A program made the translations under genes and the position numbers. This document shows positions 36,701-45,874 of a stretch of 64,000 nt of DNA, one piece after another. Each line of letters begins with the position of its first letter. Position 1 is the stretch's first letter. The stretch covers positions 75,228,106 to 75,292,105 of the forward strand of contig OY755243.1 of the NCBI GenBank assembly GCA_963576725.1, read 5' to 3'. The stretch is from Azorinus chamasolen (Eukaryota > Mollusca > Bivalvia > Cardiida > Solecurtidae). Under the pieces are notes generated by a model, which worked only from the letters and a program-made list of their open reading frames with translations, searched no databases and had not been told where the DNA came from.

Positions 36701-38350
36701 ATATTCCCTATTTCATTATAACTACAATGTATATTCAGGTGGTACTGAAAGATGGAACAAACACAGAACAGGGAAAGTGTTAACATTAATACACTATTAT
36801 ATGATATGTCAAAATTATCATTTGAAAGCACTTGGTAGTTAAAGCGGGAGCAGGTCAATGAAAACAAAGGGATTAATAACTTGTAGGTACACGTATTGTG
36901 TTACCGCCACGTGCATACCATAGCAATTAGTGTTCATCTTTAATACAAAAGACAATAAAAAGGGGGATCAACGCCTTTAAGTGCATTTACCGCCGCATGC
37001 ATATACCATACCAATTAGTTTTTTGTATGTAGCGAAAAACACAAGCACACACACACAAAACCAAAACATGTGTTAATTGCAGGTGTGGATGTAGAGGGGG
37101 CTGTAGCCGGCGTACGCCCCCCTAAAATTGTCCAAAGGAACTTTTTGAGCCAGATTTTTAGATCTAGATCTTATAAAAATCAATAAAACAATGTTTTTAT
37201 ATTTCCCCCACACTATTATACTCTTTTTCAACATGTTTTACAAACAAAGTCATACTATAGTGATTTCATCAAACTGAAAAATCTACGCCCCCCCCCCCCC
37301 CCCTCTGAAATCCTAGATCCGCACCTGAATTGATTGGTAAAATCAAAGGCACAATCTACCAGCAAGCGTTTGTCTTTAACAAAATGTGTTAATTGTTGGA
37401 TTATGTAATAGGAAGAAATGGAAAGGTTTCTCGAAAATTATATTTCGTGATAAAAAGTATCAATATTCTGAAAGACACGTTTCTCGAACAGTACATTTCA
37501 TTATTAAAACAAAATTAAAAGTATTTTTTTCGTTGGGCCGGTTTAACCAGCCGAAATATAATGGGAGGTCGGTTTGAACAATTTAAAGGGTCTGGTTTAA
37601 CTTTTTGGAGACCGGTTTGACCAGGGGCCGGTTAGACTTGGGGCCGGTTTGACCAGTTAGCAATACCGACAACCTGTGTAAGCGGCCGTTTTAACTTTTA
37701 CATCCCACGTAGCAAGTTACTACACTTGGTAGATTTAAATTCATCCCGTATTATCAGAGTCATTATTAATGAACAATAAGGATCTTATTATAGAATACTA
37801 ACGAGTATATACTAAATAACTTGTTCGTCCGCCACAGCCATCCCCCAGTACAGATGGCGATTTGACTACAAGGGAGCCTACACTACTAAAATTATTCTTT
37901 TCAATCTATATCAATTTCTACGTCGCCCAACGCCGATATTGAGATATTGTTGGCTATGTGTCCCCCTTTTGCTAGCCTACTAGATCTAGATTCTATACAT
38001 CGTTATATGTGAACATACACCATAATGATTCAGATGACATACAGATCGCCACCTTGATATTTAGATCTAATAATGATAATACTCATTAGTCTGGACATCG
38101 CTCGATGTCTTGCAGTATATCCCTATACATGTACGTATGCTATAACTAACGGTCTAGTACATCTACGACCGGCCAACATCGGACTCAGGATACTCTAACA
38201 GACGGGACAGGAATACTCAGCTCATTATAATTTAAAGTTAGATATAAAGGTCTACCTGAATGTAGATCTAAAGACATGTGTAATGGATATTTCATAAAAT
38301 AAGAGAATACTTACCATATCATCTTCTCCAGAACCCTCCATGTTGTCCAT
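33730..38350 (-). CDS. Small three-exon gene, product unknown (joined exons 38350-38315, 34926-34849, 33804-33730)
   Basis: Three minus-strand exons join in phase 0 to give 62 codons and a TAG stop. Exon 1 starts at ATG 38348-38350 (context GGGGAATGG) and encodes MDNMEGSGEDDM, followed by the donor GTAAGTATT. Exon 2 is 78 bp, sits between the acceptor TTTTTCAG and the donor GTGAGTAAA, and encodes a basic segment DRRERIKALVYKLKTRKK plus TQSRFKGM. Exon 3 follows the acceptor TATTTCAG and encodes KSTATRRGNHSHYKLYLG and six more residues. The acidic start followed by a lysine/arginine-rich helix suggests a small nucleic-acid-binding or nuclear protein, which is inference only. I do not recognise the family. 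Introns are about 3.4 kb and 1.0 kb and full of MITEs. An additional unseen exon could shift exon 3 into another frame (NQQQQEEEITATTNYI then stop). No AATAAA was noted just downstream. A dispersed repeat starts about 25 bp upstream of the ATG. Confidence 0.5.
34236..34452. repeat. Family D MITE within intron 2
   Basis: Left end CCGTTTCCCTCATAGATG after TTAAA. Core TGCCTGATCAGGGTCTTG. Right end AATAAGAAAAGGG. It lies between exons 3 and 2 of the candidate gene. A diverged E-type copy lies at about 33833-34080 in the same intron. Confidence 0.65.
35225..35395. repeat. Diverged family D MITE within intron 1
   Basis: The palindromic core AGATCCTGATGAGACAATTT faces GTATCATCAGGATCTTC, with TCTGTTTGCTTATC beyond. 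Ends are not clear. Confidence 0.5.
35525..35875 (+). repeat. AT-rich 28-bp tandem repeat
   Basis: About a dozen imperfect units of TTAATTGTTATTAGTTATTG followed by CTTAAAAG, some shortened. Related AT-rich words occur at 27735-27785, 31010-31205 and 38380-38430. Confidence 0.85.
36560..36779. repeat. Family D MITE within intron 1
   Basis: Core CCCAGATCAGACGGCTCC faces TCAGGGTCTGCTTTTTTG. The right end GAACAGGGAAAGTG is followed by TTAA at 36780-36783. Short frames on both strands here are shadows of the element. Confidence 0.7.
37080..37327. repeat. hAT-like MITE with CAGGTGTGGAT ends
   Basis: Left end CAGGTGTGGATGTAGAGG and right end CTAGATCCGCACCTG are imperfect inverted repeats. Inner edges carry GTACGCCCCCCT and CTACGCCCCCC. 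Both flanks have AATTG next to the ends, which may be part of a target duplication. Confidence 0.6.
37510..37670. repeat. Degenerate tandem GGCCGGTTTGACCAG units
   Basis: About six units of 17-30 bp, such as GGGCCGGTTTAACCAG, GAGACCGGTTTGACCAG and GGGGCCGGTTTGACCAG. The open frame across this area is an accident of the repeat. Confidence 0.65.
37690..38314. other. Mostly non-repetitive DNA at the 5' end of intron 1
   Basis: No MITE ends or long frames were recognised between 37690 and 38314, just inside the first donor site of the candidate gene. This is the least repetitive stretch of the window. Possible regulatory content cannot be judged from one sequence. Confidence 0.4.
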
Positions 38351-38379
38351 TCCCCGCTATTTTCCACATGAATGTCACA

Positions 38380-38580
38380 ATAAATAACTAATAACAAATA
38401 AGAAATAACAAAAAACTATTAATAAATAAGTGTTAAGTCAAAATGAGACCTCAGGGCTTCCGTAGAAAGCACATCGTGACATGCAATAATCATTTAGCAT
38501 AATGCATTTAACATGAAGCAAATTGAAATGCCACAAAGCATGATGCAATTTTGGCGTTGATCGTCCTCCATAGGAAAGGG
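38380..38580 (-). repeat. Dispersed GGAGGACGAT element, inverted copy
   Basis: On the minus strand it reads GGAGGACGATCAACGCCAAA, then TGTGGCATTTCAATTTGC, GAAGCCCTGAGGTCTCATTT and an AT-rich tail. This joins the parts seen separately at 25091-25270 and 27690-27800, so the three are copies of one element. It begins immediately upstream of exon 1 of the candidate gene. Confidence 0.75.
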
Positions 38581-38582
38581 TT

Positions 38583-38773
38583 AAGCGACCTTATATTGAT
38601 TGGAGACAGGAATCTTAAAAGGGAGGCGGTTGCTTCATGCAGGTCAAAAACAATGCAGAGAGCTCCCATATGCGCTTTCTGTATTACTTTTGATCTGCAT
38701 TAAGCTACCACCTGGCTTAGAGACCCTTAATTATACCCCTTTTTAATGGTCGTTTAAGACAGGTTCTACTGCA
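38583..38773. repeat. Diverged family B MITE
   Basis: AGGCGGTTGCTTCATGCAGG faces CTGCATTAAGCTACCACCTG, with the centre GCAGAGAGCTCCCATATGC. Outer ends are worn (AGCGACCTTATATTG, GACAGGTTCTACTG). Confidence 0.65.
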
Positions 38774-38888
38774 TTTGACTCGCATAAAATCTGGCGAAAA
38801 CTAGACCATGGGATAAATGTAAACAGCGACATTCTCGCCAAGTTTTCACGCGCTTGAATTTAACCCATTTTTGTTCACTGTCTCTTAC

Positions 38889-39094
38889 CCCTTTCCTCCA
38901 TGAATACGCTTTTCTACGCGTCTGTAAACGTCACTTTGTGACACATTGTGATAAATACAGCATCAAATGCTCTATTTACCACAATGGTTTCAAATTATAA
39001 AATTCTAAAAAAAATCCTTTTCTCTAGTTAATGCTCCTTTTAGGTAGATTCATTCAAAGAGGTAGGATCTAAAAATAGCCTATGAGGTAATGGG
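38889..39094. repeat. Family E piggyBac-type MITE
   Basis: CCCTTTCCTCCATGAATACG ... CTATGAGGTAATGGG, with TTAC on the left and TTAA (39095-39098) on the right. The centre has TTGTGATAAATACAGC facing GCTCTATTTACCACAA. Confidence 0.75.
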
Positions 39095-39271
39095 TTAAAC
39101 AGTGCGTAAGCAATTATTGTAGACACAAAGGAGCCCTCTGATCAGGGTCTGCACTGTATGCTGAACCGATTTATATCAATGGCGAATGACAGCAAATGTA
39201 TTGTTTACTGTGCTCCTTTAACATGAAAAATGGATGGGTACCATAATAAGATCCGGACGGATTTTCCTTAA

Positions 39272-39491
39272 CCCATTCCCTCATAGGTTATTTTTAGATC
39301 CAACCACTTTGAATAAATCTACCGAAAAGGAGCATTAACTAGAGAAAAGGAACATTTTTGAATTGTGTAGTTTGAAACCATTGTGATAAATAGAGCATTT
39401 GCTCCTATAGGAGCAAATGCTCTATTTATCACAATGGTTCCAACATGTGATTTTACAGAGGCGTGGAAAGGCGTATCTATGGAGGAAAGGG
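39272..39491. repeat. Family E piggyBac-type MITE, perfect central palindrome
   Basis: TTAA at 39268-39271 and 39492-39495. Ends CCCATTCCCTCATAGG and ATGGAGGAAAGGG. The centre is a long, nearly perfect palindrome around GCATTTGCTCCTATAGGAGC, extending through ATAAATAGAG and CATTGTG on each side. Confidence 0.85.
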
Positions 39492-39570
39492 TTAAATTCT
39501 CATACATAAACTCCCATATAACGTGTTTTGCTTTACTTTCATCCTACACTAACTAACCACCTACTTGTAA

Positions 39571-39771
39571 CCCTTTCCCTCATATAAACGCATTTTCACG
39601 CATTTGCAAACAGGGTAGACCCAGATCAGATAGCTCCTGTAGGAGCCGTCTGATCAGGGTCTGCTCTATTTGCTACAATGTTCTACCTTACATAGTTTAT
39701 CACAACTATTTTGTCCATGAATATTCAGTAGGTATTGAAATTGGTAATCATTAGAACAAACAGGGAGAGGG
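39571..39771. repeat. Family D piggyBac-type MITE, typical copy
   Basis: CCCTTTCCCTCATATAAACG ... AACAGGGAGAGGG with TTAA at 39772-39775 (left flank GTAA). The core AGATCAGATAGCTCCTGTAG faces AGGAGCCGTCTGATCAGGG. Useful as the family reference together with 63031-63275. Confidence 0.85.
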
Positions 39772-39795
39772 TTAAATACCCATATGTTTATTCAT

Positions 39796-40226
39796 TAACT
39801 CTTTCATTCTTATGTCTGCGGCTAAAGAAACGCTCGGCAAACGAAAGAAGAAAGCCTAGTCTTGGCTGACAAATGAGGAATGTGACAAGAGAAGAACACT
39901 GAGACACAAGATGTGTACATGTCGTGAACCAATTGTAACAAATATATAGGTCCAGATAAGATGCGTAAATTAAAATATTTTTTTCAAGATAACTTCTTTA
40001 TTTCCGCCACCAAACCCGATGAAAACATGACATTGGGAAATAGCAAAAATCAAAAATACAACATGATCAATGCTATGAGTAAGCCGGTTCAAAACAGATC
40101 AGCCATCACTGAGAACAATTATTGAAAAATGGACAAAATGTTATAGCTTATTGCATAATCAAAATCTGCACACAGACACTAATATTCTGCAACACAGATA
40201 AACTGTTGCTGTTTACATGTACAATA
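39796..40226. other. Intergenic, nothing recognised
   Basis: AT-rich DNA without repeat ends, splice-bounded frames or RNA-gene motifs that I can support. Confidence 0.4.
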
Positions 40227-40376
40227 TACAGTAAACCCTCTCTAAACCGGAATTGTAGTAGAGAGGAATTTAGATACTTTTTGACAGAGGAGGTTTCTGC
40301 ATGACTTTCACCATGTGTTATGTAAGGCCGGTATTTATATCAAATTTAACGTCTGGTTTAGAGAGGTTTTAGTGTA
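40227..40376. repeat. Family A-like short MITE
   Basis: CAGTAAACCCTCTCTAAACC ... GGTTTAGAGAGGTTTTAGTG between TA dinucleotides, about 150 bp. It shares ends with family A but lacks the GAACGCTCC centre. Confidence 0.75.
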
Positions 40377-40487
40377 ATCAAAAGCTGCACTGAACACAGA
40401 CATTAATATTCTGCAACACAACCAGCCGCCTGAGGTTGAAACAAACCGTCACAAAGGGCTTCAAAACTGGAAAGTCGTCTGGTATAT

Positions 40488-40929
40488 CCCTTTACTCCAT
40501 ACATACGCCTTATTACACCTTTGCAAACAGAGTAGACCTAGATCAGACGGGTCATGTAGGAGCCGACTGATCTGGGTATGCTCTGTTTGCTTATGAACTA
40601 ATATAGAATTGGTTCTACAGTTTCTGCCATGGCCAAACATCACTGTGATCATGTGCCATTGTTAAAATTAATTCATATTCATGGTTTCATTATTTCTTAT
40701 ATGAATACAGTAAAACCTCTCTATAACGGCCACTAAATTACTTCAAGTACTTTGTGTTAAATGCAGGTGGCTGCTTAAAGCAATGTGAAAGTAAAACAGA
40801 ACGCTCCTATAGGAGCGTTCTGTTTTACTTTCACCTTGCTTTAAGCAGCCACCTGTCCAAAATACCAGCTATTTAACTCAATATAGTGGCCGTTATAGAG
40901 AGGTTTTACTGTATTTATGGAGTAAAGGG
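40488..40929. repeat. Family D MITE with ATAT flanks, interrupted by a family A MITE
   Basis: CCCTTTACTCCATACATACG begins after ATAT (40484-40487). TATGGAGTAAAGGG ends before ATAT (40930-40933). The core has GTAGACCTAGATCAGACGGG facing GACTGATCTGGGTATGC. 40706-40913 is a complete family A element inserted at a TA within ATGAATATTTATGG, the sequence expected from other D copies. Confidence 0.85.
40706..40913. repeat. Family A MITE nested in a family D MITE
   Basis: Near-perfect palindrome: CAGTAAAACCTCTCTATAAC ... GTTATAGAGAGGTTTTACTG, with centre GAACGCTCCTATAGGAGCG and arms GGTGGCTGCTTAAAGCAA. TA on both sides. Best-preserved copy of the family in the window. Confidence 0.9.
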
Positions 40930-40934
40930 ATATA

Positions 40935-41760
40935 GAGGCGCGGCTACAACACATTCCGTTAGAGATATATTGGGACGAAAAGAATTAGCATAAATAGTAG
41001 AAATTGTAGTCACTGGCTATACCCTTACCGAAAAAGGCAATGCCAGAACTATCGATATATCAGCTTAATTAGCCATCCGATCAGGGATATGCTTAAAATA
41101 GCTCTGAACCGACCCAAATATCGGACTGAAGAAAATATTGCAGAGGAAAACAGCCGATATCAGAGATGGTAGACGCACTGTGAAGCAGATCTTCAGTTAC
41201 GGAATAAACATATAAAATCAACTCAAACATCAAAGAAATATCTTCCACAACTTCTTAGATGTTAAACCTTCCTTCATATAAAAACTGTTACATGTTTTTG
41301 CAAACAAAGTAAACCCAGAGCCCTCCGATCAGGGCTGTCAGCAGGACACATTTCCTCGCGCAGGACCCCATGGAAAGTGGACTAGTTACCCCCTTTCCTC
41401 CATATATGCGCCTTTCTACACCTCTGTAAAAGTCACTTTTTGAAACCACTCCTATGGAGCAAATGCTCTATTTATCACAACGGTTTCAAAACTACACAAT
41501 TCTAACATTTTCCTTTTCTCCAGTAATCTAGTAGACTTCATATAGTGTTAAACACAGTAAAACATTTGCTTGTTACAATGCATAATCTCCTAGATTGGAG
41601 GAAATAAAGATATTGTATTGCATTATATTGGAAACATGATTGGTTCATAAAGTTGTATTTTCTGTCGGAGAATATTTGAGGGATTTTTGTTTCGCTTCTC
41701 TTAGTCTTACGGGAATTATTACTCATCCCTGAGTAATTTGTCTACTTTTATATGATACAG
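40935..41760. other. Intergenic with MITE fragments
   Basis: 41265-41395 has part of a D element (AACCTTCCTTCATATAAAAAC). 41389-41550 is part of family E (CCCCTTTCCTCCATATATGC, GGAGCAAATGCTCTATTTAT). A 62-codon minus-strand frame at 41538-41726 has no recognisable domain. Otherwise no pattern. Confidence 0.5.
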
Positions 41761-41779
41761 TTTCTCAAAGTGGAGAAGA

Positions 41780-42262
41780 AGGCCGAGTTTGTCCAGTCTC
41801 TATAGGGATACACACAACCTGGGCTTTGGCACTCCTTTCGTCGGCGAATTCAAACATATTTTCCAACTCATTATCGGTAATACTGTAGAAACCGTAGTAG
41901 GCGGCAATAACAATGTCAATTTATGGATCTGTAAGGCAGATGGTTCCCTTATCCAAAAAGTACCTAGTTATAGTCTACTTTCAGTCCGAATGACCGCTCA
42001 GCCGACTGTACATTTACTCCCCTGGTCATTGAGTCATTGGCCTACAATAATGAGCACTGCTAACATATGGCGCAATCATGCAGCCGCAGTACCGGCGAGT
42101 GACCCTCACAGGTACCCATTTTAACCCCTGGGTGGAGAGGATGTGCGGGTGGGAGACACGGAAAAGCGTCTCTGAAATTTCCGGGAGGGACCGGGATTTG
42201 AACCCCGGACCTCCGGACTGATAGTCAAGCGCGTTACCGCTAGACCACCGCCACCTGCAAAG
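41780..42262 (-). mobile_element. tRNA-derived SINE
   Basis: The minus strand begins GGTGGCGGTGGTCTAGCGG and carries an RNA polymerase III A box TGGTCTAGCGG (42237-42247) and B box GGTTCAAATCC (42194-42204) at tRNA-like spacing. The tRNA-like head ends near CGGTCCCTCCCGG. A non-tRNA body follows (GAGACGCTTTTCCGTGTC, TGTGAGGGTCACTCGCCGG, TTAGCAGTGCTCATTATTG). The T-arm pairing is imperfect and there is no CCA-ready acceptor stem, so it is a SINE head and not a working tRNA gene. The 3' limit is uncertain. The 111- and 80-codon frames across it are shadows. Confidence 0.75.
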
Positions 42263-42420
42263 GAGCATTAACTAGAGAAAGGGAAAATTTTAGAATTTTG
42301 TAGTTTGAAACCATTGTGATAAATAGAGCATTTGCTCCTATAGGAGCAAATGCTCTATTTATTACAATGGTTTCACAAAGTGTCAAAAGTCAAAAGTCGC
42401 CAATATGAGGGAATGGGTTA
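42256..42420. repeat. Partial family E MITE joined to the SINE head
   Basis: AAGGAGCATTAACTAGAGAA, then the perfect palindromic centre GCATTTGCTCCTATAGGAGC, and AATATGAGGGAATGGG followed by TTAA. The left third is missing exactly where the SINE begins. Confidence 0.7.
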
Positions 42421-42560
42421 ATGCAGGTCAAAAGTAAGACAGAAAGCCCCCATAGGGGCTGACTGTATTATTTCTGCCCTGCATTGCCCTTACAACGACA
42501 TGCTTTTACTACCCCTATGTTCAATAAAAGAATGGCCGCCTGTGACAGGTTCTCCTGTAC
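42421..42560. repeat. Partial family B-like MITE
   Basis: AATGCAGGTCAAAAGTAAGA faces TTTCTGCCCTGCATTGCCC around AAGCCCCCATAGGGGCTG. The right end reads GACAGGTTCTCCTG. It abuts the E fragment. Confidence 0.55.
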
Positions 42561-42577
42561 GTATATTTAACTATTAA

Positions 42578-42787
42578 CACTTTCCCTGATGAATATTCCT
42601 GTATGAAATAATGACGTCATTAATATTATTAAGATTATTTTTATAATGGCATATGAACACAGGACATTTTGGCTCAGGCAATAGCTGTAGATTCATATCT
42701 ATAGTACATCATAAGCAAACAGAGCCGTCTGATCTGGGTCTACTCTGTTTGCAGATGTGTCAAAATGCGCTCACATAAGGGAAAGGG
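42578..42787. repeat. Family D piggyBac-type MITE
   Basis: TTAA (42574-42577), then CACTTTCCCTGATGAATATT ... TCACATAAGGGAAAGGG, then TTTA. The core retains only one side (AGAGCCGTCTGATCTGGGTC). It contains AATAATGACGTCATTAATA. Confidence 0.7.
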
Positions 42788-43116
42788 TTTAGTATGAAAT
42801 GTGCAAGACATATCCCTTGCTAAATTCTAAAGAAAAATGCACAACGAATAGAAAATGCTGTAATACCCTGCTTAAACATTTAGCCTGGTGTCAGTGGATC
42901 TTATAAGAGCCATCTGATGAGGGTCTGCTCTGCTCTGCTTGCTTGTGATATAATTCGAGAAGCGAGTCTACAGTTTCTGCCATGGCCAAAACGCCCCGTG
43001 CCCACGCACTATTGTAACAAAGAATCTAATTAATATTTAATTAGTGGACATTAAATAGTGTATTGGTAGATATGATGTTTTCTTTAAAGCAGGATACAGG
43101 CTTAGAACTTACAAGG

Positions 43117-43313
43117 TACAGTAAAACCCCGCCAATGCGACCTCCAAAAAGGGGCATAATTAACAGTGGCAAAGGCAGGTGGTAGCTTAATGCAGGACGA
43201 AAGTTATGCAGAGAGCTTTCTGCATAACTTTCGTCCTGCATTAAGCAACCACCTGCTTGTGAAGACAGCCATGTTTGTTCATTAAGTGGTCGCATTAGAG
43301 GGGTTTTACTGTA
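43117..43313. repeat. Family B MITE (TA site)
   Basis: CAGTAAAACCCCGCCAATGC ... GCATTAGAGGGGTTTTACTG, centre GTTATGCAGAGAGCTTTCTG, arms AGGTGGTAGCTTAATGCAGG. TA on both sides. Confidence 0.85.
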
Positions 43314-43464
43314 TATCTGTTAAACTTATGTATTTTCATTATTAATGGCACTGTCAGTTTGTCTTGTGTTCCATTAGTACGTATATTCCAGAGAGACATA
43401 TAAACAGAAAATATCAAAACTTTACTGTGGACCAAAAATGGAAATCGGCTAATCGCCATATTGA

Positions 43465-43659
43465 CCCTTTCCTTCATACAAACTTGTTTTCACGCACTTG
43501 CAAACAGAGTAGGTCCAGATCAGTTGGAAAGATCTATTTCTTTACTTTCTAAAATGGTTACAATGATCCACCTTCAGTTCCATATTTGATTATAACTATT
43601 TTGTCCATGAATAATCAATAGATATTGAAATTTGAAATCAACATAGAACAGTGAAAGTA
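43465..43659. repeat. Family D MITE, diverged
   Basis: CCCTTTCCTTCATACAAAC ... GAACAGTGAAAGT with TTGA and ATTA flanks. Only the left half of the core remains (AGAGTAGGTCCAGATCAG). It carries GTCCATGAATAATCAATAG. Confidence 0.65.
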
Positions 43660-43706
43660 TTAAAAGCACCGGTTCTGTACTTACGTTAACACTGCACTGA
43701 TTTCAG

Positions 43707-43790
43707 GTAGAGGTGAATTTCTCCGAATATGGCTACAAAGTAGGTCTGACTGTCGGTCTTTCTAGTATGTTGATGCAACTCCCAGCGTAA
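43707..43790 (+). CDS. Possible terminal exon of an unseen gene
   Basis: After the acceptor-like CACTGATTTCAG a 27-codon frame reads VEVNFSEYGYKVGLTVGL and then SSMLMQLPA before TAA. The composition looks like real protein and not AT-rich noise. It lies in the short gap between a D MITE and a piggyBac-type MITE. No upstream donor-bearing exon was identified, so the phase is assumed to be 0. The opposite strand also has an open frame, so this is only a candidate. Confidence 0.25.
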   Translation, partial: VEVNFSEYGYKVGLTVGLSSMLMQLPA

Positions 43791-43853
43791 ACCAGATGAC
43801 AAGTGATTGGAAAGGGTTCAGGGACGCATCACTTCTCACAATTGCTGTTTTAA

Positions 43854-44095
43854 CCCTTCTCTTGCTGAATTTTAAAACACATTTCTCCTTCTTTACCCAA
43901 GCCCTGTTGTATAATTACATATATCTTCAATGTGTACACGTATTTCGCTGTGAAATCACTGCTGTGGAGTGCATTGGTTGCACAATCAACTTGTAAATAG
44001 TGCAGACCCTGATGAGACAGCTCCTGCAGGAGCTGTCTCATCTGGGTCTTCACTATTTACAGGTAGGTATATTGACGCGAATAGCAAGCGAAGGG
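43854..44095. repeat. piggyBac-type MITE (TTAA flanks)
   Basis: TTAA at 43850-43853 and 44096-44099. Ends CCCTTCTCTTGCTG and CAAGCGAAGGG are inverted. The central palindrome is GCAGACCCTGATGAGACAGC facing GCTGTCTCATCTGGGTCTTC. Confidence 0.85.
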
Positions 44096-44099
44096 TTAA

Positions 44100-44284
44100 C
44101 CCTTTCGCGGCCAAGCGTTGCCGTTTGCCAAAACAATTGTACGCTGAATTTTTCCTTGCTTGAATTTCATCTTTTCTTTCGAAACCATTTATCACATCAC
44201 CACAACGGGTTTCAGCATCTCATCAGGACATATATAAAAATGGCTGCATACGTAATAACAGATTTACTACTGACATCGAAAGTG
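44100..44284. repeat. piggyBac-type MITE sharing a TTAA with its neighbour
   Basis: Begins CCCTTTCGCGGCCAAGCG directly after the TTAA at 44096-44099 that also ends the preceding element. Ends GACATCGAAAGTG before TTAA at 44285-44288. The interior has CAGCATCTCATCAGGAC. Confidence 0.7.
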
Positions 44285-44571
44285 TTAACTGGTATGGTGA
44301 TTTGTTGCTGTCTGGTTTTGTTCCCAGTATCATAACTGACACTCACCAATTCCTAAACAATGTCGAAGACACAGGTTTTTGTTTCTCTTATATCATCAAT
44401 CCTTCAGGGTTTAAATCATTACAGAAAAGAATGACTATGGTAAAAAAAAATCCAAATTCCTCACGTTTTCAAGTTTGTAAATCACGATTTTTGCAACATA
44501 ACTTATCGCGAATCTAATGGAATTATTACATATGTACGATGTGAACCTTGTACCACATACACATGCCTTAA

Positions 44572-44816
44572 CCCTTTCACCACCAATGTCGCAAAAATAC
44601 ACGACGTCAAATAGTGCAGTCCCAGATCAGACGCCACCTTCTCAAGGCGGCGTCTGATCAGGGGCTTCACTTTTTGTATCAAAATCTATTTCGATACCCG
44701 TGTTTTATTCCTTTGAAATTTGTATTTATTTACATGTATCTCATTTCTTTATTGTACCGACTGATTTCAGAAAAAATGGACTGCAGACGACAATCAGAAA
44801 TTTGGCGCCGAAAGGG
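44572..44816. repeat. Family F piggyBac-type MITE
   Basis: TTAA at 44568-44571 and 44817-44820. Ends CCCTTTCACCACCAATGTCG and TTTGGCGCCGAAAGGG. The core GTCCCAGATCAGACGCCACC faces GGCGGCGTCTGATCAGGGGC. Closely similar to 54975-55213. Confidence 0.9.
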
Positions 44817-45646
44817 TTAAACAGAGTTAACCCATATTAGATAGGAGCCGTCTGATCATCGTCTGCTCCGTTTCCTTATGAAATGATATGAGACTGGTAC
44901 TGTTCTTAAATAGTAATAATATTTGCTTTTCGAATCTGAACCATAAATGATTATCTAGGAAACGCTAGAGCATTTCTCAAGCGACCACTTTCTTAATAAA
45001 CAGGCAACAGGGTCTGCTCTATTTTTTACGGAATCATAACAGATCTGATTCTACAGTTTCAGCTTGAGCCAAAATGTCCTATTTCATAAGCCATAATAAA
45101 AAAATTAATTAATAGTCATTACATCATTATTTCTTACATGCATATTGAACAGGGAAAACCATTATGAAGCGTCATGAAACCATCATGAAACGTGGCATAT
45201 GTATGTTCAACCATCATTATGAAGATCGTCAATTTGAAGTTATACCGCAAAACCCCGATGTGATACAAAGTAAAACGTTTTCGTTGATACTTATAGTACT
45301 TGTCATTGTACAACAAACATTTGGCGGCCTATACCAAACAGTTATGAAACTAAAAACTCAACCCGAATAAATAATAATACATTGGCGAATAACATGGGTT
45401 TTTTCGATATTAACACGTGTATTTGTTGTCTCCTTAGAGTTTATTGGATTGGTTTTCTTGCGACATACTTCTTGTCAGAAAAAAACAACAACAAATGATT
45501 AATGTAGCTTTAAGGCATTTTAAAAACGAGTTGCAAGTAGAAATTATCGCCTTAACGTCGCGCGAAAATAATGGTTTTTACACCATAACTTACTCTTTAT
45601 CTAATGGATATTACATGTGTTCACCATTAAGTGTTTACCCCTTTAA

Positions 45647-45870
45647 CCCATTACCTCATAGGCTATTTTAAGACCCAACCTCTTTGAATTAATCTACCGA
45701 AAAGGAGCATTAATTAGAGTAAAGGACAATTATTTTAGAATTTTGTAGTTTGAAACCATAGTGATAAATAGAGCATTTGCTCCTATAGGAGCAAATGCTC
45801 TATTTATCACAATGGTTTCACAAAATGACTTTTACAAAGTCGTCAAAAGTCGTCAATATGAGGGAAAGGG
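45647..45870. repeat. Family E piggyBac-type MITE
   Basis: TTAA at 45643-45646 and 45871-45874. Ends CCCATTACCTCATAGGC and ATATGAGGGAAAGGG. Long palindromic centre around GCATTTGCTCCTATAGGAGC. Confidence 0.9.
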
Positions 45871-45874
45871 TTAA

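Noticed and set aside
41789..42124. 111-codon plus-strand frame
   Set aside because: It lies entirely within the SINE body, antisense to it.
42177..42255. Functional tRNA gene on the minus strand
   Set aside because: A and B boxes are present, but the T-stem and acceptor stem pair imperfectly and the sequence continues into a SINE body.
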